Positions 1 through 7,906 of a DNA stretch of 64,000 bases are shown one piece after another. The stretch spans positions 14,097,229 through 14,161,228 of the forward strand of contig OX637356.1 in assembly GCA_951799405.1 (NCBI GenBank), written 5' to 3'. The position numbers and the translations under genes are program-made. Positions within the stretch are counted from its first letter, which is position 1. Each line of letters starts with the position of its first letter. This stretch comes from Agapetus fuscipes. Taxonomy: Eukaryota; Arthropoda; Insecta; Trichoptera; Glossosomatidae. The notes beneath the pieces were generated by a model. The model searched no databases and was not told where the DNA came from. It worked only from the letters and a program-made list of their open reading frames with translations.

Positions 1-311
1 GCGAACTTAACAAAACTTTTCCCGCTTCATTAACATTAGCGAGGGGGGCCGGCAAGGTTCACCCTCTCTTCCCAGATTTTCGTATTAATTCACTGTGAGC
101 GTTTTATCTCGAGCAACGCACACGAGATTTATTAGTACCGAGAACAAGTGTACTCGTTTATTTTGTCTCCAACACATGTGTGAACTTTGACGTTAGTTTT
201 CAATCTGTTGCGAGTTGAAGTTTTGTGATTTGTTTTGTGTCATGTTGCAAGAGCATTCTCCTTCATATCTTGAGACAATAATAATATTAATACATAACAA
301 TATTTATACTT
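1..311. other. No recognised feature
   Basis: AT-rich sequence running up to the first LINE-A fragment. I see no open reading frame, RNA gene or known repeat in it. Confidence 0.4.
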
Positions 312-479
312 AGAGGAAAACCGAGAAAGGTATGGATGGACCAAATTTCCGAAATTGCGAATGAATGGAATATCCAGAGTCATAATAAAAGGAGAGCCTG
401 TATGAAGAAGGTTAAGGAAATGAAAGAAGTGTGCAAAGACAGAAAGAAATGGCGGTTGATTTGTGATGTTGGCGGCTAG
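312..479 (+). pseudogene. LINE-A ORF, C-terminal 55 codons
   Basis: In-frame translation begins RGKPRKVWMDQISEI and runs through the CKDRKKWRLICD motif to a TAG at 477-479. This is the extreme C-terminus of the reverse-transcriptase ORF that is long at 7907-10156. The copy is 5'-truncated, so it has no promoter, start codon or RT core. The 3' UTR follows directly. Confidence 0.8.
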
Positions 480-800
480 GGTTTTTAAAATTGGAATTTT
501 TTTCTGTTAGTTTTTGATGCCCATACATGTTATAATTTGTTGATATTAAAAATGTACTTTTTTGTGTATGGCTGACCACCCATGCTGTAGAAAATGGTTC
601 ACTCTGCCAATGTCCCCCCTGTTTCAGGGAAGGACGGCAGGAGTTGCAGGATGTATGTTCATTTTAGATCGTGTTTTTATATTGTAGGGCCACATGCGGC
701 ATGTTTAATCGCGAACTTATACGTGTATGTTCTGTGAAAATGCATGTAATGTGAATATATAATGTACCATAAATTATGCAACTTACATTAGATTAGATAC
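480..800 (+). repeat. LINE-A 3' UTR and tail
   Basis: It follows the ORF stop at 479. It shows GCTGACCACCCATG, ATGGTTCACTCTGCC, the CCCTGTTTCAGGG hairpin and a final ATTAGATTAGATA. This copy, with those at 12285 and 14128, proves that the short 250-bp repeats elsewhere are the 3' end of LINE-A. Confidence 0.85.
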
Positions 801-984
801 TTAAAATAATTAAAGTTAAAAAAATAATAAAAATTGTGTTTGTAAGATTCTTGATTTTATTGTTTTTAAAATCTAATGTTCATTTCAATTGTTGTTCAGT
901 GCACCATAGGTTTATTCATTTATTGGTGGTTTTAATACAACTAACATTTTTTTTTATTCCTGGACAAATATGTTAATATGACGC

Positions 985-1195
985 TGACTTTCCGTAGTGT
1001 AAATACTTGGCTCCCTTTTGCCAACGTAACCCCTGTTTCAGGGAAACACGACAGGCGTTGCAAGTTTTCTGTTCATGTGAAGTTTAGTTTATTTTGTATT
1101 TACAAATGCAGCGTAAGTAAGCGTGAACTAACATGTGTCTGCTTGAGGGCGTGCATCAAATCTAATATCAGCCTTAAAAATGACGATTTTCTTTT
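985..1195 (+). repeat. LINE-A tail, diverged
   Basis: Matches the 3' UTR unit around CAACGTAACCCCTGTTTCAGGG and the AAGCGTGAACTAACATGTGTCTGCTTG block. The 5' part and the terminal AGATT repeats are eroded. Probably an old copy. Confidence 0.65.
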
Positions 1196-1199
1196 GCAA

Positions 1200-1632
1200 A
1201 ACGCAACGCAACGCAAAAAACGCAACTAAGCTACACATATATTTTGGCGCCCTTGAGATGTTCCTGGACCATTAAATGGCGCCACAGGAAAGAAATCATC
1301 CATCATCATCATATAGTGTAACTTCTTGCCGTGTTATCCCCGAAGTGGTCGCATGTGGCGAGTTGAACCTTTTTATTCTTAGAGGTAAGGGGGTCGGCCT
1401 TACGCCAACCACTTCAGTTAAAGTGGAAGTTTCCCAGCTCCCGAGAGGGCTGGTACTCATTTCTTGTGAAGGCTGAGTAAACTTTGCCGGTAATTTATTT
1501 CGGGGTTTGAAATAAACACCGAAACGGGAAATCATTTCTGACACCCTCGGTGGGATAAGAACCCGAGCTCACGGCATGGAATGCAAGCACTCTACCAACT
1601 GAGCTATCGACCGGACTTGAGCTATCGACCGG
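1200..1632 (-). mobile_element. SINE2, interrupted by an L2-like tail
   Basis: On the minus strand the unit starts with a tRNA-like head (A box TAGCTCAGTTGG, B box GGTTCNNATCC at 1555-1610). It continues through the body with TTTCGGTGTTTATTTCAAACCCC and ends in a GTTGCGTTGCG-type tail. A LINE-H 3' tail is inserted at 1241-1314. The head is partly duplicated at 1610-1632 (GAGCTATCGACCGGACT twice). Confidence 0.75.
1241..1314 (+). mobile_element. LINE-H (L2-like) 3' tail insertion
   Basis: The GGCGCCCTTGAGATG...GCGCCAC block followed by ATCATCCATCATCATC matches the end of the longer LINE-H copy at 29940-30300. It is flanked by CATAT at 1236-1240 and 1310-1314, within SINE2 sequence known uninterrupted elsewhere. 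Confidence 0.7.
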
Positions 1633-1796
1633 ACTGGACTTTGCAACTTAGATTAAATTATGTTTCTACCCCCGAGTCAAAAGGATATTTGTTAGCCTTG
1701 TGTTTAATACTTGGGAGTCCTGAAATTGACCCTTTGTATTGTTACTTCAATTACCGGTCGCAAAAATTGGCCTTACACATACTGAGACAAATCATC

Positions 1797-2045
1797 CCCT
1801 TAGTGCTTGTTTGGCTTATCATACATTTGATTCAAAGATGACCTTTCAATGAAATTATTCTAAGAATCACATTTTACACAATCTGAGCTGAAAAAAAACA
1901 TAAAACCCGATAATGCGAAAGTTGTTTTAAACATTTAAAAAATCAATTTACAGTTTTCATATGACACATTGGTCCAGTACACATACAAACATTGCTCATC
2001 AGAAATTACTTTTGAGAGGCACATAAGACAAACAAGCACTAAGGG
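1797..2045. mobile_element. MITE-1, complete copy
   Basis: A 249-bp unit with inverted ends CCCTTAGTGCTTGTTTG / CAAACAAGCACTAAGGG and AT-rich internal sequence with no ORF. At least seven other copies occur in the window. It is a non-autonomous DNA transposon by structure. I could not settle the target duplication or the superfamily. Confidence 0.75.
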
Positions 2046-2268
2046 TCCTTCTGACCTATTAATTCTTCCCTCATCGCGATACATCCAGGGTTTGATTCGC
2101 TGCCTTATGCTCTGTAGAATCACCAATTTGGTCTGATCAAATACGGGTTGTTAGCGCAGTCTGTATGATGTTTAATCTTAGTTGCAGAAATTCTAAAGCC
2201 CTTATGTGTGTGTCAAAAAAAAAGTTGAAAGCTGAAAAAAACTGCAAAAGTAGTTTCGCAGAAGCACA

Positions 2269-2562
2269 AAGGGGCCGTCCATAAATTACGTCATCGATTT
2301 TAGCCGATTTTCGACCGCCCCCCCCCCCTTACAATCATCCTATAGTCATTATTTAATAACCCCCCCCCCCCCCTTTTGCTGTAATAATGGATGAGCTTAA
2401 TAATTAATAATGTTATATTACTTACATAATATTTTGCATATTTTGTAGAAATTGGTATTTACAAGAACGACGTCACTTTTTGTACTCGTAAATCATTTGC
2501 CATCATTTGCAGATCAGACTCTCCCCCCTTTAATGCGATTGACGTAATATATGGACAGCCTT
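2269..2562. mobile_element. TIR element with poly-C tracts
   Basis: Ends GGGGCCGTCCATAAATTACG and CGTAATATATGGACAGCCTT are imperfect inverted repeats. The interior has two long C runs (about 2317-2330 and 2361-2374) and no ORF. It is a MITE-like remnant. The superfamily is not determined. Confidence 0.6.
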
Positions 2563-2574
2563 AAAGTCCCTATT

Positions 2575-2660
2575 TCGAGCCGCAGCATCTAGAGTGAAAA
2601 TTGACATGACGTTCGATGATCTTCGTTAGGAGTGGCACTAAAAGAAGAACAATGTGTTTG
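2575..2660 (+). pseudogene. LINE-K C-terminal fragment
   Basis: Resembles 10166-10252 over the segment ending in AGTGGCACTAAAAGAAGAAC. The other copy translates to RQDDRQSLIQVALKEELR, a pattern of the last residues of some insect LINE ORFs. A short and weak assignment. Confidence 0.35.
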
Positions 2661-2690
2661 TCAGAAGGACGCCCAGCACATGGAATTTCG

Positions 2691-2992
2691 ACCGGTCCGT
2701 ATTATAGTGGTTAACACTTCTGACTTGTAAATGAAAGGTTGTGGGTTCGAATTTCGGCGGAGCACAAAAAATATATCATTTATATTTTCAAATATGTTCT
2801 TCGCTAGGTGAAAAATTTATATACCTTTTGCCTTTCTTTATACTTTTTTTGTGGGAATAAAACCTCATTAGTCCTCTGCTAGCTCGAAGGTTGCTATAGA
2901 AAGCGCCAATTCCCAAGCAAGACCTTGTTGCTGTATGGCTGGATTGACCTTGGGTGATCGGTTTTTGTAAAGGAATACGCACTTTTCAAGTA
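2691..2992 (+). repeat. SINE1 head fused to an inverted SINE1 body
   Basis: 2691-2840 is a plus-strand SINE1 head (GACCGGTCCGTA, B box GGTTCGAATT, then GAGCACAAAAAATAT). From about 2855 the sequence is the minus-strand SINE1 3' body (AGCAAGACC...GGCTGGATTGACC). The result is a partial palindrome made by inversion or by one SINE inserted into another. Confidence 0.7.
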
Positions 2993-2994
2993 AA

Positions 2995-3212
2995 TATCTA
3001 ATCTAATCTAATTTAAGTGGCAAAGATATGTTACATTGGAGATTCACATTACATGCATTCTCACAACCAGACACGTACACATTCGCGCTTGCACATGCCT
3101 CATGTGAACCTACAACATAAAAACCAAATCTCAATGGACATACACCCTGCAACTCTTGCCGTCCTTCCCTGAGACAGGGGTGACATTGGCAAAGTGAAAT
3201 GTATCATCCTTA
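2995..3212 (-). repeat. LINE-A tail
   Basis: Runs on the minus strand from GGTGACATTGGC back to an AATCTAATCTAATT terminus at 2998-3012, which is (AGATT)n on the coding strand. It lacks the CTGACCACCC start. Confidence 0.8.
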
Positions 3213-3299
3213 TACAATAAATGAAACAAAAAAAAATAAAAAAAAATAATCCTTATATTTGTATGGCACTTTTACTGTACCTATAATATAATAATATTA

Positions 3300-3545
3300 G
3301 GATGATTTATTTGGTGAGCGCTGTTTTTGTGTGAATCACACCTCAAGAGCCCTCTGCGAGCTTGGTCGTCGCTGTAGAAATCGCTAATTCTCAAGCAAGA
3401 CCCAGTTGTTGTAAGGTTGGATGGACCTTTCAGGGACCGGTCTTTGGTAAAGATTTACGAATTTTTCAACTCAGCGAAGAGCGCATTCGAAATATGAATG
3501 GTATATTTTGTGTGCTCCGCCGGGATCCGAATCCACAACCTTCCA
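3300..3545 (-). mobile_element. SINE1 with LINE-F-like tail
   Basis: In minus orientation it carries the tRNA-like B box (rc of GGGATCCGAATCC at 3521-3535), the GAGCACACAAAATATACC junction, and a 3' tail sharing CTCTTGAGGTGTGA and AGCGCTCACC with LINE-F. The head is truncated by the LINE-B end next to it. Confidence 0.75.
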
Positions 3546-3600
3546 TTTATCCATTCCTATCCTACCACCATTCCTTACTTCCATTCCTATCCTACCACCG
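3540..3600. repeat. Short tandem repeat, CCATTCCTATCCTACCAC units
   Basis: Two to three imperfect copies of an 18- to 30-bp unit between SINE1 and the LINE-B terminus. The reverse complement resembles the LINE-B end (GGTGGTAGGATAGG), so it is probably its 3' tail expansion. Confidence 0.55.
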
Positions 3601-3770
3601 TTCCACTATAGGTGGCCGGTACCTCCGCAGATGCGTCTCAATTTTTTTCTGTCCTTGAATACTTCTTTCATTGCTTCTACATTCATCACTTTCTTCATAC
3701 ATGCTCTTCTCTTATTCTCACTCTGCAGGTTCAATTCTTTCACAATCTCACCTATTTCGTATGATTATTT
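3596..3770 (-). pseudogene. LINE-B ORF terminus and 3' end
   Basis: The minus strand encodes NE--RIGEIVKELNLQSENKRR-like sequence and ends in GGTACCGGCCACC, as in the copies at 22330 and 45212. Only the last 50-60 codons are present. Confidence 0.7.
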
Positions 3771-3789
3771 ATGAAAATAGCAAAATTCG

Positions 3790-4062
3790 TTGTTGTTCTG
3801 CTGGGAATTGAACCCATTGTTTTCGGTGTACGTAATTTTCACGTAAGCCACATTGATTGTGAGACTAGGTCTCCCATATCCTGGCATAGGTTTTGGCGCC
3901 TCAGGGTGGGTTTCACACTTAAAGAAATACTCGGAGGCGTGTGTTTGAAACAAAACAAAGGAGAGCAGGGGAACGCGCTTGGAATATGGGATGACTCTAG
4001 AAGAAAGGAGAGTGTGGGGATCGAACCCATCCCCGAAAAGCTATGTTTTTTTTAGAGTAAAA
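3790..4062 (-). repeat. Possible third tRNA-derived repeat
   Basis: Two B-box-like elements lie on the minus strand: GGGTTCAATTCCC near 3800-3813 and GGGTTCGATCCCC near 4018-4030. No clear A box at the right spacing, and no second copy in the window, so SINE status is a guess. Confidence 0.3.
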
Positions 4063-4199
4063 GAGTCAAGCTACCGTTTGCTTTGAGATAGTGCTATTCT
4101 TTAAAGAGTGTAGTCGAAGGCAACGATTTTTCTATAATCTAGGTTGCAAATATATATATACCCAAACATCTGAGATTCATATTTAATGCATTTCCACAA

Positions 4200-4392
4200 G
4201 CAGACATCAGAGGTAATTTCACTGGAGTAATATTTGTATTTGAAACGTGTCTTATGAAAACTTTAAATTGATTTTGAAAATAATAAAAACAAATCTCACA
4301 TAATCGTGTTTTGCGTTGTTTGTCTTAGCTCAGATTGTGCATAATACGATTCATAAGAAATTTCATTGAAAGGTCGAGACTAAAGTCGCCAT
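4200..4392. repeat. MITE-1, partial
   Basis: Contains the MITE-1 interior (GTGTCTTATGAAAACT, CACATAATCGTGTTTT, AGCTCAGATTGTG, TTTCATTGAAAGG). Both terminal inverted repeats are missing. Confidence 0.65.
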
Positions 4393-4437
4393 GGGCGTCT
4401 CGAAGGCTGCTTTTGATTTGTACCCCAACAATAATTC

Positions 4438-4702
4438 TGAAAATCTAATCTTAATCTAAGCTGCAAGGATATGTATCATTTAAGATTCATATTAAATGCA
4501 TTCCCAGAAGCAGACACGCATAATTTCGCGCTGACACATGCCACATGTAGACCTACAATATAAAAAAAACTCAATTCTCAAATGGACATAAGCCCTGCAA
4601 CTCTTGCCGACCTTCCCTGAAACAGGGGTGACATTGACAAAGTGAACCATTTTTTACAGTATGGGTGGTCAGCCTCATACCAACCTATAAGTCAAGGAAT
4701 AT
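4438..4702 (-). repeat. LINE-A tail
   Basis: A near-complete 3' UTR unit, with the AATCTAATCTTAATCT terminus at the left and the CCTATAAGTCAAGGAAT boundary at the right. Sequence upstream of that boundary (to about 4745) also resembles the 3' UTR at 42440-42480. Confidence 0.85.
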
Positions 4703-4861
4703 AAGCAATTAATTACATGCCAAAAATAATTAATAACAAACATCTCTACAATATATTTTTTTAAGTCTATGAAGGCGTGGTTGTAAATGTTTTAAAAAAC
4801 TGAGCCCTCGAAGAAATTTAGGTCAAAAAACAAAAAAGAATTATTTTTCTAAAATGTCTCA

Positions 4862-4930
4862 GGAGATCCCTAGGGCACAGGGGGCCTGGTTCGGTCGCAC
4901 AGCTCGAACCGCCTTAGTCCGGGCCTGCCT
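4862..4930. repeat. Right end of the CAGGCCCGG transposon family
   Basis: GGGGGCCTGGTTCGGTCGCAC...AGTCCGGGCCTG matches the right end of the element at 6954-7405. No left end is present. Confidence 0.55.
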
Positions 4931-4959
4931 TATAAAGCCTTCTTTACTCAAACACACCT

Positions 4960-5228
4960 CAAAACTATGAGAACTTGGCTTTTCATGACTCATTATTTTG
5001 CCAAACTGCCCGTTTACGGAATGATCTATCAGTGTCTGTGTTTCCTTCTCAATTTAATCCCGTTTTATTCAAAGCCAACATCAATCGCCACTTCTTTGCA
5101 GCGCCCAACGACAGAAGCAACGATTCAAGCAACACCTTTGCGGCACTCTTCCAGGGTCACATAGACCCCCCAGCCTTTCAAGAAGTCGGGAGCCTCCCGC
5201 GCAGGATTTTTTAACAAAGCCTTCATAA
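4960..5228 (+). pseudogene. LINE-G C-terminus and 3' end
   Basis: One frame reads HDSLFCQTARLRNDLSVSVF, PSQFNPVLFKANINRHFF, then a 3' segment with TGCGGCACTCTTCCAGGGTC. The pattern (short hydrophobic residues, LRNDLP-like, FK..INRHF) is that of the last residues of CR1/Jockey-type reverse transcriptases. The 3' end CACCTTTGCGGCAC...CGCAGGATTT is shared with the tail of SINE1b at 42055-42140. A reverse-oriented relative lies at 13660-13930. The copy lacks the RT core and is non-functional. Confidence 0.65.
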
Positions 5229-5344
5229 TTAAAAAAAAAGTAAAACAAAAATGTCAACACATAATAATATACAATCATTAATTTAATGCCATAAAAACAT
5301 TTTATAAATTCAAAATGACCTACATTTTTCTGGAACCGCCCCTG

Positions 5345-6490
5345 GAACACACTATATGCTTTACGCGAGTTTTAATAAATAGTAATTTACATGTGTTAGC
5401 GCAAGCTCCCGGCTGCTGCTCCTGTCTTGGCTTGCACATGGCACTTTATTTTATTTCAAACAATCCATTGACAATAATCTTAAACACACTTAATTCCCAT
5501 CACTTAGATTTAGGATATAAAATTTATTATGGCTCTACGTATAGTTTAAATAGAAAAAATATTAATATCGCATTGTTTGCAGGCTTTCTCATGTTGGTGC
5601 TCAGTTGAATGAAGAAGAGAAAGACGAAAACGGTGCACTGCTCACTGTTTTTTTAATGCAACACTTTTTTTTAAAACTCAAACGTAGTACCTACATATAT
5701 TATGTTTTATTTAAATACTTAAATGGTGGCAAGCAGTTACACTTAATGTGAATCTTAGTTGTTTTATTAAAAATAATGAGATTTTTTTTCGTTTATTTCT
5801 GTATCTTTTATTTGATTTAAAAAAAAATCTAAATTGCCGCCTTTGTTGCTATACGATTCATTCAAATTTTTTTCTTTTTACGTTCAGTAAAATTATTTTA
5901 TTAAATAATAAAGTGAGATATAATAAGTTTATTTCTTATTTTTAATTAAATTTGATTTATTAATGTTATTTGACTATTATTACTTTGTAATGTTATTTCA
6001 CTTTCCAACAATTCAAAAAACGTAATGAAAAAAATATTCACTTACCCGCGATCTTAAAAATTCACAAAATCGAGCGCGAAGACACCGCGCACTTGGTTGA
6101 CGTACCGTCACAGACTGCTTATGACGCGATCGAGATCCTATTTAAGTACTTTCTCCTGCTCAGCGGCTTTCTCTCACTGTGATTGGTTGGGGGCGTGTCT
6201 TAAGTGCGGGGGGATATCTCACATGGTCTCAGAGACGACGACTACACGACAGAGGGTTCGCTTACTTATTTCAAACTGATCAAAGAGAGCAACAGTTGAC
6301 ATCATACCATTAAAGAACCAAATTAAAAAAAAAACAAAAATTAATTCTTAATTAAAAAATGATCAATCGTTAAAAATGAATTTCCACAGTGTTTCACAAA
6401 AATCTTTTGAAAATTCAAAATCAGTTGTTTGGCAAAAGGACCAGATTTATTTTCGTTGACACTGAACTCAAAGTACATCAACGTCATCAT
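5345..6490. other. No recognised gene; GC-richer patch at 6060-6290
   Basis: Mostly AT-rich. 6060-6290 is distinctly GC-richer, with several CpGs (CGATCGAG, GCGCGAAG), TATTTAAGTACT and GGGGGCGTGTC. It could be a promoter or retroelement remnant, but no ORF or repeat partner is visible in the window. Confidence 0.35.
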
Positions 6491-6494
6491 GGTG

Positions 6495-6832
6495 GTACGA
6501 ACGTTTCTAAGCTACACATATAGTATAACTTCTTGCCGCGCTATCTCCGAAGAGATCATATGTATCGAGTCGAACCTATTTATTTTTACAGATAAGGGGG
6601 CCAACCACTGCCATTTAAATGAGTGTTTCCCAGCTCACAAGAGGGAGGGAGGGGGGGGCTGGCACTCATTTTTTGTGAAAGCTGAATAAACCTTGCAGGT
6701 ATTTTATTATGGGCTTGAAATAAACACCAAAACGGGAAATTCTTTCTGACACCCTCGGTGGGATTCAGACCCGAGCTCTTATACCTAAAATGCAAGTACT
6801 CTACCAACTGCGCTGTCGACTAGATAATTAAT
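6495..6832 (-). mobile_element. SINE2
   Basis: In minus orientation it has a head with GCTCGGGTCTGAATCCCACC and an A-box region near 6805-6825, a body with TTTTGGTGTTTATTTCAAGCCC, and an end in CTATATGTGTAGCTTAG. A G-run at 6650-6657 is a local expansion. Confidence 0.75.
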
Positions 6833-6835
6833 ACG

Positions 6836-6952
6836 AAGATAAATTGATGAAATCAAGAGCCCTTTACATGCTTATACTTGATCGTCACTAGTCGGGAATA
6901 TTTCTTAATTAAGACCCATTTGCTATAAGGCTGGTCTTTGATAAAAGTACAG
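6836..6952 (-). repeat. SINE1 body remnant
   Basis: TCAAGAGCCC, TGATCGTCAC, TTAAGACCCATTTGC and AAGGCTGGTC match the minus-strand SINE1 body at reduced identity. The head has been lost to the transposon starting at 6954. Confidence 0.55.
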
Positions 6953-6953
6953 C

Positions 6954-7405
6954 CAGGCCCGGATTAAGGGCACTGGGGGCCCTGGTGCGGGAAAAGTCAT
7001 AAGAGACCCCAACTCCCACCGCTTCATTCTCACCTACCATAAACGAGTATATACAACGAGAAAAAAATAAAAGTAGACTTAATTCTATAGATTGATTGTA
7101 GAGGCATTAACTTTGTAATCGTTCATCTTAAGAGATAAAAAGAAAAACCACTTTGTTTTCGATTACTATGAGTATTTTATATTTGTATTAATTTATCCAC
7201 CTGATGATGCGAACGGATGTTTGCGAAACCGGTTGTGGTATTAAATTAAATAAAATACTCATAGTAATCGAAATCAAAGTGGTTTTTCTTTTTATCTCCA
7301 TACTTAATTCATTTAAGAATATTTTTATAAAACGTCTTGGAGCCCTCTAGAACGCGGGGGCCCTGGTTCGGCCGCACCGCTTGAGCCACCCTTAATCCGG
7401 GCCTG
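6954..7405. mobile_element. TIR transposon CAGGCCCGGATTAAGG
   Basis: A 452-bp unit with inverted ends CAGGCCCGGATTAAGGG and CCCTTAATCCGGGCCTG. It has no ORF and is interrupted by a foldback insertion at 7131-7310. A second right end is at 4862-4930. The TSD is not evident and the superfamily is not assigned. Confidence 0.65.
7131..7310 (+). mobile_element. Foldback with hammerhead-like core (Penelope-like)
   Basis: Arms of about 55-60 bp (AGAGATAAAAAGAAAAACCAC at 7131 on the left, its complement ending at about 7300) enclose CTGATGA at 7201-7207. Then come a hairpin GCGAAC/GTTTGC (7209-7214 with 7219-7224), GAAA, and a small ACC/GGT hairpin followed by TA. That order matches a type I hammerhead. 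A five-base bulge (TCCAC) beside the core and an extra T after CTGATGA argue against full activity. Confidence 0.55.
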
Positions 7406-7540
7406 GTCATCATCCACAAACCAACTAGTTAGTCAAGGAATTCTAAAATATATAAAATTACCATCAAACTTCAGATACATAATATAAACATTAAAGTACA
7501 TTTTATTTAACCTTTTTTTTTCGTTTGCACATGCTGAATC

Positions 7541-7906
7541 TATCTATAATCTATAATCTAAGTTGCAAGGATATACTCATTTAAAGCTCTCAGATGTAAG
7601 CCCACAAACCAACAAGTGTAGTTCGCGCTTACAAATGCTGAATGTGTACTTACAAATAAAATCCAAACCTCAAATGAACATAAGCCCCACAACTTTTGCC
7701 GACCTTCCCTGAAACAGGGGTGACATTGGCAAAGTGAACCATTTTTTACAGTATGGGTGGTCAGCCTCATACCAACCTATAAGTCAAGGAATATGAATAA
7801 AAAATTACATTTAAATATATAAAAGAACAAAACCTTACAAAGAAATCTATACAAAAAAAGTCAGAAATTTCCTATGCAAAAAATGTAGCAAATGAATACA
7901 CCAACA
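7541..7906 (-). repeat. LINE-A 3' UTR of the long copy
   Basis: Directly downstream (leftward) of the ORF stop at 7907. It includes an AT-rich stretch (7800-7906), then the standard unit from CCTTGACTTATAGG to CTTAGATTATAGATTAT. It ties the 250-bp repeat to a coding element on one molecule. Confidence 0.9.
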
